NCBI RefSeq assembly: GCF_905220415.1
Contig: NC_059546.1
Coordinates: 5,642,001 to 5,706,000 of the forward strand
Length of the DNA stretch: 64,000 bases
Origin: Colias croceus
Taxonomy: Eukaryota > Arthropoda > Insecta > Lepidoptera > Pieridae
Direction: 5' to 3'
Shown here: positions 42,539 to 53,598 of the stretch, one piece after another
Layout of the letters: each line of letters opens with the position of its first letter
Position numbering within the stretch: the stretch's first letter is position 1
The notes under the pieces: generated by a model
Told to the model about the DNA's origin: nothing
The model's input: the letters and a program-made list of their open reading frames with translations, nothing else
Database searches by the model: none
Position numbers and translations under genes: made by a program

Positions 42539-45081
42539 ATGGCTACATTGTTAGCGGTCCATCTAGTAAGTCAGGTCCTTGATGAGGCCTATGTTATTGC
42601 CAACGCTGCTCATGATTCTGGTACAATATTATACACTTATCCAATATTTATAAATTTCTATTAGAAAACGTAAAGAGAAAACTAAAAACACTATGTACCA
42701 AACAATTAATTATTTTAGGTCAGCCGTGGCAATATGTATCAGGCTTGAAGAAGATAAAAAATTATAGTCTAAATGAGACGTATGAAAAAGAACAAAAGTT
42801 GGAACCTGTTTTTGGTGGCAATAAAGAAGAAAATCAAAATAAATTGCATAAAACTCCGAGTAAAATTGCGACTTCTACGCCGCAAAAAGCTTTAGGTAAA
42901 GTTTTAAAGCTTTTATGCTGTTGTTCTATTATTAGGTATTAAATGTATTATAGTAACATTATAAAATAAATAAATAAATTATAGGTAATCCCGCAAATGT
43001 CAACGACCATTCTCTTATAGGCCAAGGGGATGAAGAATTTACAGTAAGTTAAATAAACATGTTAAAATCTTGGCTGGACTCCAAAATGACGTAAACATTT
43101 AATTTAGTTTATTTATATGTAATATAAAATGAACACGTGATCAAGAAGCTTTCTGAGAGAAATAAAGACAATATAATGTTTATAACTAACATTTTCTAAA
43201 GCGATGTGCTTAAAATATTTTAAATTATGTAAATATATGCAATATTTTCAGGGTGATACAGATGAATCAAAATCGACATCATTGTTCATCACAAATCTTT
43301 TTGACATGAGCGATGTTGAGCGAGATATGAGTTTCAGTGAGCCAGTTCTAATGCAAAACAAACTGGAATCACACGATGTAATTATAAATGCGATGAAGAA
43401 AATGATGGATCACTTTGTAGAATCCGCTTTAAATTATGCGTCTGGCCAAGAACTTTCTATAAATGATGATAGAGCGAAGTCGTCCATGGAAACTACAACA
43501 TCCAGTTATTCCTTTTTGACTGATGCAGCCGCTGATGAAGATGAGGAAGGAGAGTTACTTTTACGTGATATAGAAGTTCATCAAACCGATAGCAATGACT
43601 TACAGCAGGCACTTACATTTAATATTACTTTTACTTACTTTGTAAACTATAAGATTAACTATAATATAGACAAATAATTTTAACACTGATTTTATTTATT
43701 TTAAGGACATTACCAACGACAAAACAACAAATAAACATGACATAGCTTCTTATGAAAAAGCCTACTTAACATTAAATCGTAAGTGCCTAATAAAATAATG
43801 CAAAATGATTCTTATTGAAAAATATATAATTTGTAATTTGTATAATTTGTATAATTTGTATAGGAGATTACGAACAATACTCTGATGATGAAGAACCCGT
43901 TCTTCAAGATCCTAAAGGACTATCAATGCACGAAATTGAGCTTATGGCTGGGGGCTCTGCTGGCGATAATTGTCCACAAGAAAAAGAAACGGTATTCAAT
44001 ACTTTACATAATATCATGCAGCGTATAAAGTATTCGACAGTTTTAAAGGCAATTTTCTTTTCCAGAAAAACAAGGAATTAGCTGCGATATCGGGAGTATC
44101 CAGCTCTGGCCTTGGCTCTAAGAAAAGCAGCTTAGTCCGCCGCTGTCGCTCTCAAGGAGCGAGGCTATTGTCTTGCCTGCGAGGGTGGTGGTGGAGGCGC
44201 AAGTTGCACGGCAAACGCAGGGTGAGATTAAATAAACGTAGTTCAATAAGTTTGAACAGATACTTGCTTTCCCCCGCGGCTTCGCGTTAGAATTGTAAAT
44301 CTAAACTATCGTCGTATCCACTCGAAGAACCACACGATTCAGCCGTTACGGAGGAATTCAGTGACCAACGTAAGCACAGATAAATTTTTGTACGATGAGT
44401 GATGTGGTTCTAAATGATAAGAATTTAGCATAAGAAACACTTTTGACCCACATTTATGCGGATAAATATAAATTATAAAGAATTATGTTCAAGTCACTAA
44501 TATTTATTTTCTGTCGTCCCTATAATTGTCGATCACTGATCGTCAGTTGACTCATTCGCTATAAATATCTTTACGATACATACGTTTTTCTTTTTACGAT
44601 ATGATACATTAACTGTACCAGTAAATATCACGCATGAGTTAAATAAAAGGAAATGTGTGAATTAAACAGAAAATATGTACACATAAACCGTAGGTACCCA
44701 CGGTTAGGTATTACGTAGGCAGGTATTCCACTTAAGTGTCATTGATTTTTTAAAGATTGTGAACATGTGATTAGCATTATGCCATACCAGACCTCGTATT
44801 TTCATCGTTCTCCACTAGAAATAACTGACGCTAGGATTATTATTGTCCTCCTACTTTTACAGGATTCTCGAATGCAAGGATCAATTCGGGGGATTTGTCC
44901 TCTATCGCCTGATACACGACGTCGAGCAGCTAGTCTACTTGATCAACGTCATCTAAGGACACCCTCTCCATCAAGATCCGTAGTTTGGAAGTTCAACACC
45001 GTCAATGAGGCTCTAGTTCATTCCGCCCAATGGAAAGAATTTTCATCGAAAATGGATTTTGATGAAAACGAAAACTCTTAA
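42539..45081 (+). CDS. Uncharacterised protein with putative PKA RII-anchoring helix
   Basis: Eight exons: 42539-42620, 42719-42895, 42985-43043, 43252-43608, 43706-43778, 43864-43991, 44066-44221 and 44863-45081, totalling 1251 nt (416 residues). I start at the ATG at 42539 ('cacgcatgg'), because its exon has an acceptor at 42509 and no upstream coding exon could be joined with confidence. Residues 6-17 (AVHLVSQVLDEA) match the hydrophobic spacing of RII-binding amphipathic helices. The rest is acidic, Ser/Thr-rich and probably disordered, with a basic Trp/Arg patch (LRGWWWRRKLHGKRR) and a C-terminal block around SRSVVWKFNTVNEALVHSAQ. Poly(A) signal at 45144-45149. The intron after 43608 would be GC-AG. 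I do not recognise the family; a role as an A-kinase anchor is inference only. Confidence 0.65.
44255..44365 (+). mobile_element. Short LINE-tail fragment
   Basis: It starts 'cccccgcggcttcgcgtta' and resembles the 5' part of the RTE-like tails at 17565 and 26500. It lies in the intron before the last exon of the AKAP-like gene. Confidence 0.4.
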
Positions 45082-45601
45082 AATTACATTTTATGTTTGG
45101 TTACTCTTATTTAACGTTTATTACGTTATATTACGTTTTTTGCAATAAAAAATATAGTTCAATATTTTTATTTTTTCCTTGCGGTGTTGTTTCCGCATAG
45201 ACAACATATTAATTAGCATAAATAAATAAAGAATGCTTCACACCTTTCGTATTCATTATATAGGTACCTATGACATAGATACGATCGAAATAGTTTAACG
45301 TAAAAGTAGATTTACCATTAGGATTGGCTTCAGCTCGATATGATAGTTTGATGTATGTGTGAAAACTATTTCTATCCCGCTTCCACTCGTTCGAAGCTTT
45401 ACATGTCTGAGAACGCCGTGGGCATGGTTCAACTCCTCCGAAAATAGAACATTCGCGGACTCCTGGGCTAAATCTCAAATATCCAGACGTGAGCGCCATC
45501 TGAGCCAGTTAAAACAGTCAAGTGAAAAGTTTCCAAGCTCCACTTCTTGTCTGAACGTCTGCCAGTGAAGACCGGGAGGGAACCAACTAACACCACACAA
45601 A

Positions 45602-48600
45602 ATGGTGAGTCATCCAGCAGTGAAATAGTGAAAAGGAGTTCAGTGTAGAATTGGACTGTTCATAAAAACACAAAGTGCACAAATGATACGTGATAATTTA
45701 ATACAATTCCGCTGACCGGAAATCCGTGTGCGTCTTATTATCGAATTTAACAGTGATGTGTCGATCGAATATAGTGATACAACCCAACATGGTATCTTCG
45801 AGATACTCTTCACAGAACCAACACAAAGTGCAGTGATGCAATACACAACAATTTCATCCACACACATACATACTAACTCACCTTAAGATCATAGAATAAC
45901 AAGAAATATTTGGTTATTTTCAGAGCGACCTCAGCAAAAACGACATCGAAAGTGAGTGACATTTCAAATTTTTATAGAACCTACTATTCTCTAATAATTT
46001 AATATCTAATCTTTAACTATGTGTTGTGACTGCAAAACTATTTTAATTTAAAATAAGTGTTTAAACTATAATTGTATGCCTAACAATGTACATAATATAG
46101 TACAAATTTTCATTCATTAAGTAGTGTTTTAGTGTCATAACAGTCGAATTATATAAACGTAGGTATATAATCGTGACATCGTATCAGCTAAGTATAGCAC
46201 GGTTTATGTCAGTTTCTCATAAAAGGTTCGCGTTGCTATGTAATGCCGGCTACAGTGACGCGATTACAATGCGCGCGCGCTGCGTTCCAAAATTATCTTC
46301 TTGCGTCACGTGATCCAACTATACCGCCCGCCCAAACAGAGAAACTCCGCTCGAATTTCACTGCCCAAAGCGCCGTGTTTTGGCACCAAATCTACTGAAT
46401 GATTGAACATTCCTTACTATTTCCGGTATTGAAGTATGTAATAATATTAATGTTAAATCTAATAATCACTATCAATATCAAGGTCATCGGATAATACTGT
46501 ACAAACCAGTCTAGCAATTTCGAAAGCTTCAACTTAAATAAATTTATGATCTTTCAATTTATTTCTGAAGTTTCAATTTAATTTTTGATATTTTCATTCA
46601 TGCTGGAAAAAGTTTAAAGTAGTTAAAGATAAACTTTCATGTAATCGAATGTGGGACGTATACAATCGAATTTATTAATAGACGATGACTCAAAGATTTA
46701 CCGTGAACAAATCGGCGACTGGAAGAAAAGAATCTCGTCGCCCACGACTCTATAATATAGTTTTATATACTTGAATTAAGTTAGCTTTTCTAGTCGCTTC
46801 GATTTCTTTGACTTTTATTACTATACCACAGATAATATTATAAAATACCGTGATATCGTTTTAATTCACTTTGGAGCGGAAGCTGTATCATCTGAACTAC
46901 TACTACCACATGGTTCAACTAACTAGTTAATTTACATAGTTTTGCAATTCCATACTATTAACTAGTGAGGGTGTTATAACATTAATTGAATTACAGGGGC
47001 ATCCTTCGCCTTCTCCATCTACGATTTTACCGGTAATGGCAAAATCGACGCCTACAACCTGGGTGACGTCCTGAGGGCGCTCAACTCCAACCCCACACTG
47101 GCAACCATCGAGAAACTCGGTGGCACCAAGAAGAAGGGCGAGAAGCAACTTTCGGTACATTTTTTTTGTCAGGATCTATCAATCTTTTAAGAACAAACTA
47201 AGTAGGTTAATAAAACTAGAGTATTCTTTTCAAATAAAAGAAAGCCATATAAACAAAACAATGATTATTTTCACACATCTAATTTACAATTTTTAGTATA
47301 TTCGAACAGTTCTATTTAGTAAGGAGTACGAAAAATCAATTAATAAGATCGTCTATGATGTAGGTACCTAAAGAATAAATAAACACAAAAAAATATATTT
47401 CAGGTTGAAGAGTTCCTTCCCATCTACGCCCAGTGCAAGAAAGACAAAGACCAGGGTGTCTACGAAGACTTCTTAGAATGTCTGAAGTTGTACGACAAGA
47501 ATGAAAATGGTCTTATGCTTGCTGCTGAGCTGACGCACACACTCCTCGCCTTAGGTTTGTGTTTTTGTTTTTAAAAATTACCTACAGAATATTTGAATAT
47601 ATAGTTTTCTTACGATTGACAAACAGAACGAGATGTATTTTATTTTCCTGAGATACAAAAATTTTAGTTTTTTTAATAGGTACAAAAAATTCAAATAAAT
47701 TTTCAAATAAATTCAAATAATTTATAATAATAATAATTTTATTTTAATAATTTAAATAAATTTTAGTTTTTTTAAATGAGATACAAAATGTCTCTCCACT
47801 AATGATTTCAAGTCGTTCGTTTGGATTATAATGATCTGATAACTTTCTACTTAAAAACTTAAATATATATCCTATTTATAACATTACAAATACTTCAGGT
47901 GAGAAACTCAATGATGAAGAAGTAGCGGAAGTCACAAAGGACTGCATGGACCCTGAAGACGATGACGGCATGATCCCATATGCATGTAAGTATAGAGCGG
48001 GTTAGAACAGTAGACTGATTTTGTACCTTAGAAGTTTCCCTTTTTGTAGATAGATTAAATATAAGACTATAAATCTACATTTATAAAACCTATAATAACT
48101 ATATATTATGTACTCAACATTTTCGATATATTATGTTCATCTGGACTAAGAACAATATTTATCCCCATGTTTATATATTTTGTATGAGTCTCATAGAACT
48201 GAGATCTCGAAGTTTTGTGTGATCCTTATTGACATCATTTTTAAATATGGTTTCCTATTATTTCATACACATAATACATATTAGGTACACGACATGATTA
48301 AGATTAATTATGCCTAAAAATCATATATGAGTAATGACAAGATTACCATTTAATTTAATTTATTTATAGTCGTTGCAATTTCCCTATATACAAATACAAA
48401 ATTTATTATCTGCTCTACCATTCTTTGCTCTCACTGCAAACGCAGGCCTCGTACGAGGATTGAAATAAATATAAAATATTACTCTTATCTATTAAATTCG
48501 CAAAACTGTTGTTAAAATTCACGCTAAAATAATGTCTTAAATATATAATTTCTCATGAATAAAAATAATTCAAGATATAAGTACTTACTAACAGTATAGA

Positions 48601-48887
48601 TATAGAAAATTTAGTTCAATTTGCAAGGTAATATTGAAGCTGTAGTTAATTTGGTACTTACATTCGTTTTGATTATTTATAGTTTGATTGTTACTCTTAG
48701 TTTTGTATTATAAATTATATTACAATAACAAAATAGAATTATAAAGCTATTCTATGTACATATTATAAACAAAAATGTGACTTGTGAGCATCACTGAGAC
48801 GGATGCGTTTTGTAGTTACTGAATGTGTGTGTGCCCTTCATCATGTGTTGTCCCTTTACAGCATTCCTGAAGAAGGTGATGGCGTAG
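45602..48887 (+). CDS. Mlc1: Myosin alkali (essential) light chain, short C-terminus isoform
   Basis: Exons: 45602-45604 (ATG only), 45924-45951, 46997-47154, 47404-47554, 47899-47985 and 48862-48887, a total of 453 nt or 150 residues. The protein is the essential light chain that wraps the neck of muscle myosin II heavy chain. It has degenerate EF-hands, with FAFSIYDFTGNGKIDAYNLG, VEEFLPIYAQ, LKLYDKNENGLML and MDPEDDDGMIPYA, and ends SFLKKVMA. The initiator exon coding only Met followed by SDLSKNDIE matches insect muscle light chains. All phases agree. Confidence 0.93.
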
Positions 48888-49677
48888 AGGACGTACCTGT
48901 CGTCAAATCTTTAGTTATAAGATCGTAAGTCAATCGACGATGGCGCCAAAGCAAAACAACATGATGCTTCTAGCAAAATTACGCTTCATATTCCGTGAAC
49001 CAGCTTTCTACTGCAATAATATGCTTAATGTTAAAACCTCTGGCAAAATTTTCGTCTTAAATGTGGCTTTCGATGTGTCGATGTTGTATTTGAAATTCAG
49101 CGCAGTTGCATTGAATGAGTCAGCTTTTAGGTGTTTGTAATCGCGCAGTGGCGTAGAGTAAATGTGAAAAGCATTCAGTGTAGGTACTACATTGTTGATT
49201 GTTATATGTGAAACACTTTTGAAATTGCGTTGATTCATTTTGCAGCTGAGCTTGGATATTTCAGGGTGGTCATGGACAATAATAAAATGGATCAAGGTTT
49301 TTTTTTTAAATTTATAGTTAAATAAATCAGCTTAATAATTTGGGTACAAAATTTCAATTTTGCTTTTTATACTTGTTTTAGTTTTTGCTGTGGTAATATA
49401 TTATGATTAATAATAGACGATTTTTGGTTTAATGTTTGGAAAAGTTAGGGATGATGAGATTGCAAGACAAGTTTAATAATAGGTAATAATAAATATTTTC
49501 ACTTTAGACTGTAGGTAATTGGAGTTGCCATGATCACACTGAACTGGAAACAAACATTAAAAACATCAGCTAACATATATCGTTCTTGCAGCTTTCCTCA
49601 AAAAAATGGTTGAAGGCTGGTCACCCAAAAAGGCGGAAGCTCCGGCAAAAGCAGCAGAGGCGCCTGCGGAAGCCTAA
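45602..49677 (+). CDS. Mlc1: Myosin alkali light chain, alternative long C-terminus isoform
   Basis: It shares exons 1-5 with the short form but splices from 47985 to a terminal exon at 49592-49677, giving 170 residues ending in SFLKKMVEGWSPKK plus an Ala/Glu/Pro-rich tail. A cassette exon at 49246-49296 (51 nt) can be inserted in phase. Alternative last exons in the fly Mlc1 gene distinguish muscle types, so regulated splicing is likely here too. Poly(A) signal at about 49898-49903. The terminal exon repeats the FLKK motif of the short exon, as expected for alternative ends. Confidence 0.75.
49246..49296 (+). other. Mlc1: Mlc1 candidate cassette exon (51 nt)
   Basis: It has a TTTTGCAG acceptor before 49246 and a GTTTTT donor after 49296, is phase 1 on both sides and open. 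It encodes ELGYFRVVMDNNKMDQ, which looks like part of an EF-hand region. Inclusion would lengthen the segment before the final helix. Confidence 0.5.
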
Positions 49678-49909
49678 GATCTCGTGCTCCGACGCATCCG
49701 CGCCAGCCCCCGTGTCACCAGACCGCCGTATTCACCATCACACAATACGGACTGTACCTTTTTATACGATTCAACATCTTGTACAACAAACTCTCAATGA
49801 ATGTACATATTTAATATTAAATGTCGAGCACTGTAAACGCGCTTTGTACGTGTCATTTTAAATTTATTATTATTTATTAAGTTTATAATTACAAAATAAT
49901 AAAAAAAAA

Positions 49910-52429
49910 ACAAACCACAACTATTTTATAATAAAATATTAAAACGTTCCATCTTGTCTGTATGTGCGTAGTTCTTTGTTATTCTTTGAATATTTACTTG
50001 GTTACCAAAATGCTTACCATAGTTAATGAAAGTTAATTAGAAGTAAGAAAATTATAAAACAGTGACAGTGAAAATACATTTTACAAAATTGAAATCGAAT
50101 TCTCTATTACACTTTTGCATGAGCCGTATTAAAAAAAGATTACCTAAAGTTATCTTGTATTTTCTATTTACATACTCGACATATCTAAATGATAATTTAA
50201 ATTACTCATTCTTTGCAAGTACCTATCTAAAAAAATAAAGATAAGAAAGCAATTACTATTTGAAAACATAACTGGGATTTTAACCACATAAGTGTAAACT
50301 GTATACTTATAGGTAGTACCTTTCTTACCCATATCTATGCTCAAAAATTTTATACTAGTACCTAATGAAACTCAATATATTTATAGTAGATATAAAAATG
50401 CTTTAAAAAAATTTATAGAATGGAAAAAAATCGGTCGTGAAGATCCGATTAGTAAAATTATTTAAAAGTTCTGTATACATTCCTACCTGTACCTACCCAT
50501 TCATTATAATTATACTTAATATTTATGTCAAATAGACTCTAGACTATAGAGGTCTAGCGCATCCAGAACCTACAGTTTACCCCAGAATATTTTCTTCAGT
50601 AATAGAGATTGAACCCACAACCTACGAATTATAAGACAAAAACTTTGAGCATCCCGAACAGTTCTGAAAAGTCAAAATATAAGCATAATGCTCTGATTGC
50701 TAAATTCAAATAGGTAACTAGGTAGTTATTACGTAAAATGACTTACCAACTTACTATTAGTATTCACCTGCAGACGCCTTCCAAACAATTTCACGTTACA
50801 TACAATAAATGAGCCCTCAACTATGATATATAAAAAAGCTAGATACGTTACCCGCTCTCTATTTTGGCAAGAAAAAACTCAGGTAAGTGCCCGAGTTTCA
50901 CTTAGTCACGCACCATTCAGCGTCGTGGCTGGACGTTCTTTTTATATATTTTAATCGGCAGTTGTTATTACGAAGTACATGAGTGAGACATGTATTATGT
51001 CTCGTGCGTGAGAGTGAAAGAGAGAACAACTGTATTGGTGATAATGCGTTAGTAAGTAGGTATGTATTAAATTACGCTGTTTTTTAGTGCAATGATGTTG
51101 GCGTATGCCACGTCTACTAGTATAATAGGTCATTGGCCCTCAATGAATCTATAGAAATCAGACCGGCTTACCATAAAAAAAGGAAAGTTTTACTATTCCT
51201 GAAATTCTTATGTCTTCTGCAATATTGATCCTTGGGTTCAAAGATGTAGGAGGCAAGTACAATTCCGCTTTATAAGAGTTACAGAGAAACAAATTAAAAA
51301 AATGTGTGCGTGTACACACGTTAGAAGTGAAACTTCTGTATGACCTTATTTTTCAAAAAATAATTTACTTTTCAGAAATACGTCGAATCACTCGTGGTAG
51401 GGATTAGGGATACAAAAAAGATGGCGCGTAACAATGCGCGTAACGGAAAAATGTCACGCGTAACGAAAAAATGTTACACTAAATTTTTTTCCAACCCCGT
51501 TAAAGAAGTTTCACTTCAAAAGTTTCACTTAAAAAAAGTGTCAGTTCAGCATAAAACATGATATAGCGGGATAATCAATATAGTTTTAACCATTTTTTGA
51601 AACTTGCGTCTTTCCTTCACTGGATTTAATTGGAACCCACCAAAGAAGTGGTAGTACAGTAGGAATATAAAGCTTATACGACAACATCATAATTTTAATG
51701 ATACCTAGAAAAATCGATAATAATAAGTGCTAGAGAATTCAGTAACAAATAAATTTTGGCCCTTTTGAAATTGAACCTTTAACTGTAGGATGAAGAAAAT
51801 GGCGGGGAAATGTTTTGGCGGCATCAATATCCACTTCGCCACAAGTCGGCTAAGATCGTCGTAGTTCGTAGCGTCTGAAGCTGTGAGAAAATATTGCAAG
51901 ATATAAATAAGATCCCAAACCTTGCACAATTTAAAACTTCTATAAATAATTCATAAAATATAGTTATTTTTTTAGTAAAAGACCAAATACTGTTATTTAT
52001 ATTCTTTTTTAACAACTAGGAAGAATAATCATGAATGAAAACAACTTGTACAAATCAAGAATATTACTTATTACTTATTAGCATAAAATAGCACTTTTAA
52101 TTATTTAGGTACCTACCTACGTTAGATCTTAGATCATTAAGTATGATCTAAGCGTTATATTATAGGTCGACATTAATACAATACCTACCTAATGTATTAA
52201 AGTCTATAGAAGTCGCAATTATAAAACCATATTCAATATATTAAGGAGAAGCGTAAATATAAAAATATATAGAAGCAAAAATAACAATATTATAAAATAT
52301 TGGTTTTCGAATAAATGTTTCAAAATAGGTAAATTTTTTGTTTTAGAACTGGCAACACTTCTTTGTATCGGCTCGCCTCTGTTTAGTAGAATCACCGCGC
52401 AGTATTCAAATCTCGTTCGCGGGCGTTCG
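49910..52429. other. Intergenic region
   Basis: AT-rich. It holds the second MITE copy at 51299-51520. A minus-strand segment near 51770-51885 has an acceptor-like site and an open frame (ASDATNYDDLSRLVAKW), but no partner exon was found. Confidence 0.4.
51299..51520. mobile_element. MITE, copy 2 of 2
   Basis: The same family as 18279-18480: 'agaagtgaaacttct' at the left, 'aagaagtttcacttc' at the right, core 'cacgcgtaacgaaaaaatgt'. It differs by small indels in the core and an extra 'aaagtttcactt' repeat just outside the right end. Confidence 0.7.
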
Positions 52430-52524
52430 ACTGGTTGATCTAAAATTATTGTGTTTTCGAAGTGAGTGATTACTGCTTGGTGATAGTGTGTGTATTTTGG
52501 CATCTACTTGTATATTTTCTAAAA
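52430..52524 (+). other. Probable non-coding first exon of small gene
   Basis: Non-coding sequence ends in a consensus donor (AAAA/GTAAGT at 52525) 450 bp upstream of the acceptor before the coding exon at 52977. The start of the exon is a guess. Confidence 0.4.
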
Positions 52525-53005
52525 GTAAGTATTATAATTATTATGCGCACCGATTTTTTTTAAATAAATTAAAATTGTTCTTTTACATAAGTAAACATAA
52601 AGAACGTGTCTCTAAAATATATTTATTACGAACATATTATTTGTCACGCATATTTATTGGCGTCTTCCTCTCATTTGTTTACAAAGTTGAAATACTTGCA
52701 TCTTTAATTTGCATTGTTCTGTTATTTTTCAACAATTACCTATCACCGGTTAACACAGTTTACATGAAAATGTACTTAGTTACCTATATAGTTAACATTT
52801 ATCAAAATGTAGGTACCTAAGTACCTGTTTTATCAACAAAACGCTCATTAATTTATTAATCCAAGGTTGGTTTTGAGTAAAAATTCGCAACGATATAAAA
52901 ATCGTATACCTCTCTAGTTAACTAAATAAATTGTAAGTATATTAAATATATTACATATTATTTGAATTATTTACAGGTGTTAAGTTGCAAAAATAACCGT
53001 ACATC

Positions 53006-53549
53006 ATGGCTCAAGTAAACGAATCGCCGGCTATCAACAAAAAGCCGGAGGACAAACATAACGCAGGTAAATAATGTTCTAGATATTACATAAATACTAT
53101 GTATACCTATAATATAAACATAAATATTATAAGATTAACATTTATCACAAAAACGAATTAAAAACGATAAACGTGCTTATCATATTAAGCTAAAATATGC
53201 TACAATGTCATGTTTATTTTGGTACTAGCTTCCGCCCGCGACTCCGTCCGCGCGGATGTCGGTCTTCGCGTGGATGGTTAATTTCTCCATTTTGAGTACC
53301 TAACTCTGACAATGACATCTTATAAATATCTATTGGACCCAAATACGGCTAGGCTTATAATAATACGCAACATGTGTTCGCGGTTCTACAGAACAACGTC
53401 TATGGATAAAACTGAAAAATTAAGATAAATTTTTTCTACGTATTTTTCCAGGATAAAAAGTATCCTATTTTACGCCCAGGATAATAAGGTATAATTATAC
53501 CAAGTTTCATCGAAATCGAACCGTTAGTTTTCCCGTGATGCCTTCACAT

Positions 53550-53598
<49 letters not shown>

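Noticed and set aside
51705..52015. Minus-strand frames with acceptor-like site
   Set aside because: No partner exon, no good donor and no recognised similarity.
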